From: Hibiscus mutabilis | Taxonomy: Eukaryota; Streptophyta; Magnoliopsida; Malvales; Malvaceae | Length of the DNA: 64,000 bases | NCBI GenBank assembly: GCA_019671005.1 | Contig: CM033712.1 | Span: 76,272,479 to 76,336,478, forward strand | Direction: 5' to 3' | Part shown: positions 24,250-35,090 of the stretch, one piece after another | Position numbering within the stretch: the stretch's first letter is position 1 | How the letters are laid out: every line of letters begins with the position of its first letter | Translations under genes and position numbers: made by a program | The notes under the pieces: generated by a model | Database searches by the model: none | What the model was told of the DNA's origin: nothing | The model's input: only the letters and a program-made list of their open reading frames with translations

Positions 24250-25330
24250 GACCAATTAGGGTTTTATCATGGATAAAAGAATCGAAGACACTAAAAAATC
24301 AAGATTCGAGCAGTTAAAAGATGGGCTCGAGAGAAAAAAGAGAAAGAAAAAAAGAAGTTTGATGCCTTTGATGCAAGAAAGCTCTATTTGAACCCTGATT
24401 TGGTCGTTCCTCCGGATTCCAAAGACTCCAGATTTGTGCATGATAACGGAACAAGATGCCCCAAGATTCACGTGACCATATTCTGCAAAAAAGATGGAGG
24501 GCTGCATTGAAAAATTGTTGATCCACTACTTCCCTGATAGTTTAGCAGGACCTACCGTGATATGATATGCTTTGGACCTAGCACCGAGTCGTCAGTATCT
24601 CCAGGGTACGAAGATGAAACCTGATAAAGCTTCAAGGAATGTGCTTTGAGGTGTCTGTGTTTAGCGACCCAGGTGCAGCCTCCCGTAGATGAAGAGGAAA
24701 GTGACTTACATGCCACATTTCTTATTTCTTCTTCGATAAGGTGCTCGGGAAAATGAATGCCAGCTTTGAAGACTTCATGACAGTCGGAGAGAGAATCAAA
24801 CATGCACTCCGGGACCTAAGTTTAAAAGACCAGACATGCCTAGGAGCAGAAGGAAAGAAAGAGATAAACGGGTACTACTTTCAAAGGTTCTCGTGTTCGT
24901 AAGAGAAGAAGACAGACAGATTCCCCCGAATCACTGAGAAAAATTCCTCGAACAAGTACATATTTAGAGATATTCGGATTATTCTATCTCGGACATATGG
25001 CCTCATCTGGTCAAGGGTTAGTACCTTACCTCAAGGCCGATAAAGATTACGCCAAGCTCATATGCTCACAGTTTTGATCCATACAGTATATGTGAGTTCC
25101 ACATTGAGGCGTCGGGGCATGACACTAAGAAATTTGGGGTCGTTAATAGAAAAAAATCAAGAAGCTGGTTGACGAGGGAGTCATGACGAGAGAGTTGATC
25201 CAGCGGTGGAAAATAAGAGAAGAGGCAAGCCTACACTACAAATGACGGAATGAGTTAGTATTCGGGAGGCAGTCCGGAGGTCCCTATGATTTTCCCATCA
25301 GTTCGCAAAGAAATTCTCAATGCTTTGAAA
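24250..25330 (+). pseudogene. Decayed gag of the gypsy-type element
   Basis: Fragments of plant gypsy gag can be read across several frames: CPKIHVT then FCKK near 24455-24495, LATQVQPPVDEEE near 24664-24710, FMTVGERIKHALRDL near 24775, and a zinc-finger-like CEFHIEASGHDTKK near 25090. Multiple stops and frameshifts separate them. No pol sequence follows. Confidence 0.6.
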
Positions 25331-26404
25331 AAAAACTCTCAAACATATATTTTTTAGAATTAAAAATCACATTTCCATTTAGAAAGTATTTTTACATTCT
25401 TGATTCTTTAAACATTTTATTTTTATGGGGCAGTTTTCTCATATGCATATACACGCATTTTTGAATGGACATATGTATATATTATTTCTATATCAGGTCC
25501 TCGAATTTTGAATGTAATAGTACATTTGCTTCAGATCCAAAGGTCAACTCTAAGTTGCATATATTTAGAAGAGATTGAATGTTGTGTGGATACTGTAAAT
25601 GTGAGTGTCTGCTAGTTTACTTAGGCCAACAGAGGAACAAAGTGAGCGTTTAGACAATGGGCAGTTCCCATTTTAGGAATTTATCTTCTCAGGCGCTTGT
25701 CGTTTAAGATCCTTGAAACGAGAGTTGACCCTAAACCTCTGCCCCCTGAAGACATTCTCAGGACATCTGTGAATTTGACAACGAATGATATTCTTTTACT
25801 TTACCAGAAGACAGAGATGAGACCAGACAGATTGGATACGAAGATAAGAAAATCATTAGAAGAAAGTGGTTGAAAGCAAGGATATGTCCAAATGAAAAAT
25901 CAAAGAAAAGAAAAGAAATGGCAATCAGAAGGCCGAAGCAACCCAGATCGAGTAAATATCAGAAGAGCTGCAGAGAGGCAATTAACTTCGAGCGGAAGAT
26001 AGCATCAATACCCAGTATAGATACGTGTTGATTCGAGGATACATTTATAGACTCGAATAAGAAGAAAGAGATTCAAGGCTAAAAACCCAAAAATAGGCAG
26101 TCTAAAACAAAAAAGAGAAAAAGAAAAAAAAGAAAATAAGAAAAAGAAAAAGAGAGAGTAAAAAAAGAAGAGAAAAAGAAAAAGGAAAAAAAGAGAAAAA
26201 AAGAAAAAAGAAAAAGAAAGAAATAATATTGTATATGCTTCACACACAGATCAAACAATACAAGAACGAGACTTCAACTATGAGCAAGAGACACAAGGAA
26301 TCCACATTTCAAGTAAATATCAGTTTTGAAAATTAGTATAGAAGCTCGAATTGAAGCCAAGTCAAGACAAGTCGGCCCGAAGATTGCCAATTTCGAAAAA
26401 GGAA

Positions 26405-26850
26405 ATGACCTCTAGGGTGAAAACCAAAAAATGGGCAGTCTAGAGTGATCCTAAAAATGAAGAAAAAGAATAGTCTGCCTGAGCATGCTGGCATCAATAT
26501 CCAACCAAAATACACTAAAGGAAGTGACCTCTAGGTTGAAAACCTAAAAATAAGCAGTCTAGAGCGATCCAAGAGAAAAAGTGAAACAGAAGAAAAGAAA
26601 AAAAAAAGAGAAAAGAAGAAATAAAGAAAGAATAACATTTCATCTGGGCGTGCCAATCACAAGAATTCCCAGAAATGTATTCGTAGTCCTTCATTCATGA
26701 AATCTCAGTTTCGAGGAGTTTTGGAGGATCAAACATTCTTGAACGGAAAACGAACATCAGTATATAGCCAGAATGCAAGGCAGCCTACAGTAAAAAGAAA
26801 GGAAATAAACTCTAGGGTGAAAACCCAAAAACGGGCAGTCTAGAGTGATC
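26405..26850 (+). repeat. Dispersed 40-bp repeat in retrotransposon interior
   Basis: Three copies near 26410, 26530 and 26811 share CTCTAGGGTGAAAAC, GGGCAGTCTAGAG and TGATCC. A weaker copy is near 26068. They alternate with purine-rich tracts. Confidence 0.7.
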
Positions 26851-28259
26851 CAAAAAAGGGAAGGAATAATGGGCATATCCAAGTTACACAAGTACAGAAA
26901 TACTGTTTCACATAACCATAAACCAAAGGCCTACATTACAAGCCCCCAAAGACCATTCTGGTCATCCATAGATATCCAAGTTGAATGAGAATGTCTTCAG
27001 ATTTCATTTCGCCTATAAGGGTTAACTTTGCTTTAAGGAACGTCAAACTTCAAAGTGCTTGATCGACACCCAAATGAGGGAAGGATAGGGCATGGTGAGA
27101 TAGTGAGATTAAGAGAGCCACCTTAAACGGGGTAGAAACTAGGTAAGGTTGTTCCTCTCAAAAGCCTATTAGACCATAAGAAACTATAAATTTGCATATA
27201 TCCCCACAAAGGTCAAGATCTTCTAAATATGCGCTTCATTAGAGTTGATCTCTGGCAATTTGAAGCAGATGTGCTATGGTGTTTGATATTTGGGGGGCAA
27301 ACATGTTTTAAAAGGTTTGACATTTTCTCCCAAAGTTTTGATGTTTACCATTTCCCCAAACATTAGTTTTTAAAATGTTTGGCAATATACTTCAAATTTT
27401 GTTTAACACTCTTCAAACATTAATTTTTAAAAAAATGTTTGGTCCTCAAAAAAGAAAAATGATGTTTACCATTTGTTCCAAACAATGTTTTCAAAATGTT
27501 TGGTATCCCCTCCAAGTTGTGATTTTCAAAATGACTGTTATCTTTTCAAAATATCATTATTTTTTGAAATATACGCAAGTAAATTGCCTTTTGCATTCTT
27601 TAAAAATGAATGATGATGAGATTTAAAGCATAGGGACCGAGAGTTAGTTCCCGTCAAAATGCTACGAGAAGATCAAGGATGAGCTCAGGGGATAGAAGCA
27701 TTTTGGCTCACCCTGGTGACTAGAAATAGATCAAGGCTCTGTATGATGGGTCAGAAAATTCAAAGCAGTGAAGCCCGTGGTTGAATAGGGAAACGCCAAG
27801 CGAAAAAGATGACAAGTGTTCTTTTAAGAATAATATAAGAACCAGAAGATCATTTATGAAGACGAATGATAACCCCGAGACAAGAAAGCCTTCCGCATAA
27901 AAGGTTTGAAAGCATGTTCAAATGAGGATTTAAGAGCATACAGTGAATAAGTAAAGAGGTAAAAAAATCTGAGGAACGACCTTTCAGGGTGTAAGACTTT
28001 AGAACAAAAAAATGGCTGAAAGAAAAAAGAGAAGAAAAGAGAAAGAAAGAGAGAGAGAAGAAAAAAGAAAAAGAAAAAATAAGAAAAAATTGAAGGAAAA
28101 AAAGAAAAAAGAAGAAAAGAAAAAGAAAAAGATAAAAGAGAATAAAGAAGAAAGAAAACATTACTTTGCATGCATCATATAGATAAGGGCATGTCAATTT
28201 TTACTTGTTTTGGACAGGTACTTGAAGAATTATCAAAGAACATTAAGAAGTGGATTTCA

Positions 28260-28740
28260 TTGAAGAAGATTGGCAGCCATTTTCGGTGTAAGTCCCCAAA
28301 TTTGAAGAAAGTTTGGCAGCCATTTTCGGCGTTAGTCCCCAAATTTGAAGAAAGATCGATAGCCATTTTCGGCGTGAATCCCTAAATTGAAGAAAGATTT
28401 CGGCAGCTATAGTAGCGTGAGTCCTAGAAGATCGGTAGCCATTTTCGGCGTGAATCCCCAAATTGAAGAAAGATTTCGGCAGCTATAGTAGCGTGAGTCC
28501 TAGAAGATCAGTAGCCATTTTCGGCGTGAATCCCCAAATTGAAAAAAGATTTCGGCAGCCTTAGCAGCGTGAGTCTAGAAAGATCGGTAGCCATTTTTGG
28601 CGTGAATCCCAAAATCTAAAGAAAGGTCGGTAGCCATTTTCGACGTGAATCCCAAAATTTGAAGAAAGATTTCGGCGGCCTTAGCAGCGTGAGTCCAGAA
28701 AGATCGATAGCCATTTTGGCGTGAATCCCAAATGTGAAGA
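28260..28740 (+). repeat. 76-bp tandem repeat array
   Basis: The unit begins GATCGGTAGCCATTTTCGG, contains GTGAATCCCCAAATTGAAG and GATTTCGGCAGC, and ends GCGTGAGTCCTAGAA. Starts at about 28355, 28431, 28507 and 28583 are exactly 76 bases apart. The first part of the array (28270-28350) uses a shorter unit of about 46 bases. Confidence 0.85.
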
Positions 28741-28742
28741 TA

Positions 28743-29260
28743 AAGGTTCTATATAGGAAGAATCCACCGCTCCGAGGCTTCAGGAGCCGAAAGTTTTATA
28801 TAGGAAGGGCTTGCAGCTCTAGGGTGAAGACTAGCAGTTCTATATAGGAAGAACTCCCAGCCGAAGGAATTCACCCATGACACAGAAGGTTTTATATAGG
28901 GAAAACCCGTTGTGTTGAAGGCGAAGAGTTCTATATAGGAAGAACCCGTAGCTCCTAGATTTCAGAAGCTAAAAGTTCTATATAGGAAGAACTGGCGGCT
29001 CCAGGGTTTGAAGACTAACAGTTCTATATAGGAAGAGCTCCCGGCCGAAAGAATTCGTCTGTGACGCAGAAGGTTTTTTATAGGAGAAACCAGCGTCGAA
29101 GATGAAGAGTTCTATATAGGAATGACTCCAAGCTTTACCGTCTCAGAATGAAAAGTTCTATATATGAGGGACTCATAACTCGAGGCTTCAGAGTGAATGG
29201 TTCTATGTAGGAATAACCTATAGCTCCAAGATCGGAAGGTGACGAAGTTCTATATAGGAA
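28743..29260 (+). repeat. Array of short repeats with variable spacers
   Basis: A 15-17 base motif AGTTCTATATAGGAAGA recurs about eleven times, every 45-50 bases, separated by differing segments such as CTCCCAGCCGAAGG and CTCCGAGGCTTCAG. It directly follows the 76-bp array and precedes the right LTR. Confidence 0.8.
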
Positions 29261-29413
29261 GAGCTTACAAGCCTGAAGATTCAGCTAAGGAAGAGCGGAG
29301 AGTTCCAGAAGAACACGTGATTCCAAAGCCAAAGACAAGGAAGTAGGTCAAAAATGAGTGCTTTTGATCTTTGCTTTGTCCCCGTTTCACAAGAACAAGC
29401 AAAGAAGGGCAAC

Positions 29414-30778
29414 TATAATCACTTATTTTTGACCGAGTTTTAGTGTTATTAGTATTATTTTAATAATAATAATATTTATATAAAATTAATAAAAAGTCAA
29501 AAAAATAATAAAAATATAATATAAAAAAATTAAAAAACAAAAAGGAAAATGGGTGGTTTTGGGATGACCATGTCACCCTTAAACCCACCCCAATTGCCTA
29601 TATAAAGGCATGAGGGCAGGGGGAATGGGGGAAGAAATAGGCAATCGGCAGTGGCTACCAATAAGGGAGCTATGCTCTCCGTAGCCAAGGACCGGGGGCA
29701 GTGCTCTCGGTCCTAATCGGTTTGATCGGGGTCCTATTTTAGGTCCGATCTAGTTAATATTTTTGGAGAGGTCGTGGTAGATCTCGGTGGGGTTCAGTCG
29801 GGGTTCGTTATTCGAGCTCCTAATTAGGTATATTTTCTCCCCTTTTTATTTGTATTGTTTTTTTTTATTTTATTTTTTTAAGTATTTTTCTCCCCTTTTA
29901 TTTGTATTGTAGTTTTTATAATTTAATGAAGTATTAGTTAATTTAAAATTGTATTCTTATTTTTTAGTTTGTATGTTTTAAATTTATGTTTTAGATTAGT
30001 ATTTTATTTATGTTAGATTATTTTTTTTATTTATGTGTTAGATTAATAATTATGAATGTTTTAGATTAATATTTTATTTATGTTAGATTAGTTTTTTCTT
30101 TATGTGTTAGATTAATATTTATGAATGTTTTAAATTAGTATTTTATTTATGTTAGATTAGTTTTTTATTAATATTTATGAATGTTAGCATTTTATTTATG
30201 TTAAATTTGTTTTTATTTATGAGTTAGATTAATATTTATGTATGTATGTTTTAGATTAGTATTTTATTTATGTTAGATTAGTATTCTATTATGTTAATAT
30301 TTATTTGTATTGTATTTTATATTTTGCTCACTAAGTTTGCATAATGGAATATATAATGTCAATGCGATGCCCTTTTATCCGAGTGTAAACGGGGTCAGTA
30401 TTAGGCGTAGTGATAGTAGTTGGACGTTTACTCTCGGATAACGGGGCCTTTAAAATCCACTTGCACTTATAATCGAATCTTAACTTAATCGTCACTTAAT
30501 CCGAAAAATCTAACATTAATAAAGCGGTAATTATTAAAGTACCAATTTTGGGCGGGGTGAGGGTGCTAATTCTTCCCCATCCGTAATCGACTCCCGAACC
30601 CAACAATTTTCGAATCTCTGGTTTTATGGTGTCCGGCCTACCTAAGTGGCCGGTGGCGACCCTAATTTCTAAATAAAACGCGGTTTTTAAAACTCCACAG
30701 AATGAATATTTTAATACCCAAAAGACAACCACAAACACTTCGAAAACCCTATTTTTTAGCGAAACGGACATCGCTACA
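29414..30778 (+). repeat. 3' LTR of the gypsy-type element
   Basis: It runs from TATAATCACTT to CGCTACA. Compared with the left LTR it has a substitution in the terminal TG, a pyrimidine-rich insertion near 29858-29890 and a short deletion near 30315. The differences indicate the insertion is not very recent. Confidence 0.85.
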
Positions 30779-31087
30779 CGTTACACTCTTTGTTCTTAGT
30801 TCCGAAGCTCTTCAGGTCAGTGTGTGAGTGTTTTGAAAATCAACGGGTTTTACTAGCAAGGGTTTTGGGATCTCAATATACTATAAAAACCAATCAAGTG
30901 AGCGCCCCATGAAAAACCGAAGGCTTAGAAGTTGAACGCCGGTGAAGAAAGGCGAAAACCTAAGATCAGAGATTTCAAACATGTTGAACTGGTTTTCTGG
31001 GAAACCCAAGCAGGAAGCAGCCAATACGTTAACCACCTTAGACCAAGCGTAAAATGAGGAATAAAGCATTTTTCTCACCATAATCAA
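30778..31087 (+). pseudogene. SNF7/VPS32 (CHMP4) first-exon fragment
   Basis: SNF7/VPS32 is the main filament-forming subunit of ESCRT-III in endosomal sorting. From ATG at 30981 the frame reads MLNWFSGKPKQEAANTLTTL, the N-terminus of plant SNF7 proteins, then meets stops at TAA within a few codons (31050 onward) where LDKLNETLE is expected. A possible leader donor (CTTCAG|GTCAGT) lies near 30812. No later exon is visible before the TANGLED1 promoter, so the gene is truncated as well as interrupted by the upstream LTR element. Confidence 0.6.
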
Positions 31088-31132
31088 TGGTCCTCTTTTT
31101 CAAAATATTAATATTTAAAAAAAAAATACATG

Positions 31133-31216
31133 TAGCCGTTGGCACATATACGTTTTTGCTTTCTAATGAAAGAGATAATTAGACCGTTGGCACCAGTAAA
31201 GAAGATATCCGTTGCC
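31133..31216 (+). promoter_or_regulatory. Three MSA-like (MYB3R) motifs upstream of TANGLED1
   Basis: TAGCCGTTGGC (31133-31143), AGACCGTTGGC (31181-31191) and TATCCGTTGCC (31206-31216) each contain CCGTT, the complement of the AACGG core of mitosis-specific activator elements bound by three-repeat MYB factors. They lie about 300-385 bases before the ATG. TANGLED1 acts in cell division, so such sites are expected. Confidence 0.5.
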
Positions 31217-31517
31217 CAGCACTACTCAGAAAAGTAATCTCCGCTCTCCATCTCAATTCTTAAACCAAAAAGCTTTTGACTTTTTTGAAGAAAAAAATCC
31301 TTTAGATTCGAAGAGAAAAACCAGTAACCGAAACCAACTCCAACATTTTCAGATTAACTTCCATTGATGGGTATATAGAGTGATCGAGGAGCGTAGCTGG
31401 GGAGCTGAGAAGGAAACAAAAAAAACAATTCATTTCAGAAAAAGTGTAAAGACCCACATTTTCTTTTAGTTTTCTTCGTTTATTGGCTGCTGGGAATTCC
31501 TTTTCTTTCTGGTAATA

Positions 31518-32842
31518 ATGGTTGCAAGAACCCCACCGAAGCAAAGGAAGATCGTGGTGGCTCCGCTTGATCCTGTCCTACTCAGAGAAACCGTGAAGAA
31601 GGTAAAGTTGGGTACTTTTTGTTTTTGCTTTTTTGGGGGTTTATTTGTTTATTTGTTTGGGGATTGTTTGAAGGTGGAGAAATGTATGGCGAGGTTGCAA
31701 GAGTTGCAGTATACGGTTGCCGGAGGGGCGAAGGTTATATCACGGGTGAAACTAAGTCCTAGGAGTGCTAGGGCTTATTTGAAAACTAGTCTCCGGTGCA
31801 AGCAAGAGTCTTTGAGGTATGCTCAAATTTAGGGTTTTGATCTTTTTGTTTTGACTTGAATCTATGAGAAAAAAGATTGAGGCTTTTTGTTCTGTTTTAT
31901 ATAGGATGAAGAATGGTACTTCTCCAAGGAAAACATCACCTGTTGGGAAGTTTCCAGCTGCTGCAAGAGGTATTGGAATCAAATGGGGTTTCTTTATTTC
32001 CTTTTTTTCGAATTTGAGATGATAGCCACGACTCCCGAACATCGACCGTTTGCTCGAATTGACTTGTTTTTTTGCAGGTGAATGGAGGAGCTGGTAGGAG
32101 AAACAGTGGGGGAAATACTTCAAGCTAGTCAATTTGCAAGAGAGATTTTAGCTTCAGTTGATAACAAAGTCAAGAAGGCAACTGTTGAGGATCTGAAAAC
32201 TCCATTGTCTGAACATAGAAAGCAAAAGCACCAGCCTGAGAATACTGAACTGAAAGCCAGGAGAAAGAGGGAGAAGCAGAACAAATTACAGCTGATTCGA
32301 ACCGAATCCGAGTCCCTGTCTCTACGAAGAGCTCGCTCCGGAATCAACTTCAAGGTTTCTCCTCCAAAATTCAAGGAACTTGAGAAGGAAAACAATAGGC
32401 TTATGGCTAATAGGGTGTCACCAAGGAATAGGCCATGGTCTCCGGTGATTGCAAGAAATAGACAAACTCCACATAAGTTCTTGATCAAGTCTCCTCCATC
32501 GGCTTCGAAGTTTCAAGTCAAGATCAAGAGCCCACCCGTGGTTTCACTATTGCCCACGAGATCAACCAACCTGAGCAAGAAATCACCAAAGGCATCGGCT
32601 GCTTCCAAGCTACGAGATCATTTTCGCCTTCCCTATTGGCTAACAGATTGGTGTCACCATTGAAGAGCAGAAAGTGCTCGGAAAAAGGCAATGCTAGATC
32701 ATTTTCTCCTTCCCAACTGGCAAAAAGATTGGTGTCACCGTTGAAGAGCAGAAAAGGATTGCTAAAGAGTGACGGACCAATGAGTGGAATGAAACAGCGT
32801 CCGGTTTTAATGCCAATGAGATTCTCGACTGGGAGAATATAA
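31518..32842 (+). pseudogene. TAN1: TANGLED1-like division-plane protein, frameshifted
   Basis: TANGLED1 is a basic microtubule-binding protein that marks the cortical division site. Exons 31518-31601, 31674-31816 and 31905-31969 join in frame and give MVARTPPKQRK, CMARLQELQYT, LSPRSARAYLKTSLRCKQES and SPVGKFPAA, all typical. Exon 4 starts at 32078. About 19-20 bases appear missing after EWR, so the expected MSLPAM motif is absent and the correct frame hits TAG at 32095-32097. After that gap the family sequence continues in another frame (LVGETVGEILQASQF to SPKASAASKLR), then a one-base deletion near 32615 shifts it again. The last part reads VSPLKSRKG, GMKQRPVLMPMRF and ends at 32842. A repeated ANRLVSPLKSRK/AKRLVSPLKSRK unit lies near the C-terminus. 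The losses are inferred against remembered family sequence. Confidence 0.8.
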
Positions 32843-33080
32843 GCATCATGAAATTTCTCTTTTCATTATGGTTTGAAGCAAACTGTTATTTTTCAATGTC
32901 AATAGAGTTGGCTTTTCTTGGCATTGTAGTGAATCTTCTACCTCATTTTATTTATCAATGTAAAAGTTTGTGAAACAGATTCTACCAATAACTCTTTGTA
33001 GAGTATTCTTTGGTTCGATCGGGCCGAGTGTTAATAAAACAAAACTTCAAGGTTTTCTGGAAAAAGAAAGAGCAAGCATG
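32795..33080 (+). repeat. TANGLED1 3' end, first copy of a direct duplication
   Basis: This covers the last codons and 3' UTR of the TANGLED1-like gene. A diverged direct copy is at 34495-34758. Both copies run from about AGCGTCC to AGAGCAAGCATG; the second lacks some bases in the middle. Confidence 0.8.
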
Positions 33081-33570
33081 AGCAGAGCATTGCTTTTACA
33101 ACGTTTCCAGAATGAAAACAGCCTAGGATGGTGTAATGTCGAGCCAAGATAACGAAATCTGAAAGAAGATGATAAAAATAATAGGGCTGTGGTGGTGCAT
33201 ACAAACCTACCCGGTACACAGGCCATCAATGAATGAAGTTTTGTTTAAGCTGGAAGGTAGTTTAGATGCCCTCAAAATCCCACTTAAGCCTTTCATACAT
33301 GCCCCTTCAAGAACTCCTTTAGACCTTTATACAACTCCAATACCATGATTCTATGTTACAAAATGAAATAACGAATTAAACAAATTAGTTTCTTTATTTA
33401 TGCAACTGATTAATCAAAAAGCAAGAATCAGCTGAAACTCTTAGTGCCAAAGTTGACATTTTCATACTCTACTTATCCTGTATAATATTTACATCCCATT
33501 CACCATTCAAGGTCAAGCACAGATGTGAAGAAAATTACAGTGTCCTTTTACTATATGCCTCCAAATTTAA
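33081..33570. other. Sequence between TANGLED1 3' end and kinase fragment
   Basis: No gene is seen. It probably includes the 3' UTR of the minus-strand kinase fragment. Confidence 0.4.
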
Positions 33571-34482
33571 TTAATTCGTACTCGTCGACTGTGTTGTAGG
33601 GGAGCTAGGCCATTTTGTCATCACACAATCTGGAGAATGTGGCAGTGGTCCACTCTTCAACAACACAACATCGTGTTCCAAAATATCCATCTCTTCGTCC
33701 TTTGTTTTACAGTAATCCTCACTTTGTATACGCAACAGAGCATCCAACACTTGTGCCATACTTGACCTCGTGTCTTTCTCGTTCTGCAGACACTGGAATG
33801 CCACCTCTGCTATACCTGTTATCATTTTCCTAACCTTGTCGTCCGATTCGAACCCGAGCGATGGATCCACTAGCTCATGTAATGCTCGATTTTTTATCTT
33901 ATTTTCGACAAGTTGATCTCGTGCCGATGCCTCATGATGTCGACTGCTGGTTTCGATGATATTATCTCAATCAGTACAACCCCAAAGCTAAACACATCAC
34001 TCTTGCCGGTAAGGTGGTAGCACTGGTGCTATTCGGGATCGACATAACCGGGAGTCCCTTGTGGGGCAGTGGAAACATGGGTAACATCGGTTGGGAAAAG
34101 ACATGACAGTCCGAAATCAGCAACCTTAACACTGAAATTGCTGTCGAGGAGAATGTTGTTGGTTTTCACATCACGGTGGATGGTATCAGAAGCATGGAGA
34201 TAGGTCAATGCATTTGCAGTTTCTGTGGCTATATCTACGCGAATGGACCAAGAGAGTGCACCGGGTTTAGCACGTTGTCCATGAAGGTGGTCAGCAACCG
34301 TTCGGTTAGGAACATGTTCATATACAAGCAAGAGTTCCCTACTGTGACAAGAGGTGCATCATGGAGCAGTATGGTGCAATCGAGTTAGGATTGAGACTTC
34401 GTTCATGAATTGCTCAACTCTCTTGTAGTTGTTTTCATATAAGCGTTTAACTGCAACAGCACATCCATCTCGCAATTTGCCT
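33571..34482 (-). pseudogene. LRK10-like receptor kinase, truncated fragment
   Basis: This encodes the second half of a serine/threonine receptor-like kinase domain of the LRK10L/WAK-like type. Visible in order: AVAVKR (ATP-site Lys) at the truncated 5' edge, FMNEVSILTRL, RELLLVYEHVPNRTVADHLHG, catalytic HRDVKTNN, VADFGL, and APQGTPGYVDPE of the activation loop; then SDVFSFGVVLIEIISSKPAVD and FQCLQNEKDTRSSMAQVLDA. The glycine-rich loop and the whole extracellular and transmembrane part are missing. Lesions: a frame break after LTRLHH, TAG at 34031-34029 where Tyr follows DPE, and a deletion causing a frameshift near 33885. The truncated edge directly abuts the second copy of the TANGLED1 3' end. 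Confidence 0.8.
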
Positions 34483-34494
34483 AGAGAAATTAAA

Positions 34495-34758
34495 TAGCGT
34501 CCAGTTTTAATGCCGATGAGATTCTCAACCGGGAGAATATAAGCATCATGAAATTTCTATTTTCATTATGGTTTGAAGTAAACTGGCTTTTCTTTGCATT
34601 GTGGTGAATTTTCTATCTCATTTTATTTATCAATGTAAAAGTTTGTGAAACATATTCTATCAATAACTCTTTGTAGAGTATTATTCTTTTATTCGATTAG
34701 GCCGAGTGTTAATAAAACAAAACTTAAAGGTTTTCTGGAAAAAGAAAGAGCAAGCATG
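34495..34758 (+). repeat. TANGLED1 3' end, second copy
   Basis: This is a diverged copy of 32795-33080 in the same orientation, including the last codons (GTTTTAATGCC, GGGAGAATATAAGC) and the 3' UTR. It begins exactly where the kinase fragment is cut and ends at GAGCAAGCATG. Confidence 0.8.
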
Positions 34759-35090
34759 TGAAGGAACATAGGTAAAGATTACAATGGTTTTAGCAAAATC
34801 TCATATTTATTATTCTACATCAGTAACACATATATGCACCAGACAAACTTATGGAAAAATACACCAAACCCCTCAAAACCAGTAAAACCATAAGGGAACA
34901 GGAAAAGAAAACATAGTATCAACTATATGTTTTGTGTTTGAGAAACAATCATTTTCCTGTTGCATAGGACCAACGAATGTTGCAACCGTTTTCCTGTGAG
35001 CCAGAAGAAGCTCACTCCAAATTAAGTGTAAATGTTATGATGAACTCTTGTTGGTACTTCTCAGGAGCTGCTGCTTACTCTAAAATGCAC
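34759..35090 (-). other. 3' UTR region of the MAPKKK gene
   Basis: This lies between the duplicated TANGLED1 tail and the MAPKKK stop at 35091. It has no other coding content and most likely serves as the kinase 3' UTR and terminator. Confidence 0.5.

Larger units (their letters stand above)
19352..30778 (+). mobile_element. Large Ty3/gypsy-type LTR retrotransposon, non-coding or decayed
   Basis: Two direct LTRs (19353-20677 and 29414-30778) bound about 8.7 kb. ACGTT flanks both outer ends, fitting a 5-bp target duplication. A primer binding site follows the left LTR. The interior has a decayed gag on the plus strand and no readable protease, integrase or reverse transcriptase. It is rich in tandem repeats and purine tracts (26100-26225, 26575-26640, 28015-28150). 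The PBS and LTR style suggest the Tat/Ogre group, but this is from memory of the family. Lacking pol, it is either very decayed or a large non-autonomous derivative. Confidence 0.85.

Noticed and set aside
26005..28197. Phe/Leu/Ser-rich minus-strand open frames
   Set aside because: They are read across purine-rich low-complexity tracts of the retrotransposon and have no domain.
28743..29260. CRISPR-like repeat-spacer array
   Set aside because: Repeats are imperfect, the context is a plant retrotransposon and no cas genes exist; it is a tandem-type array.
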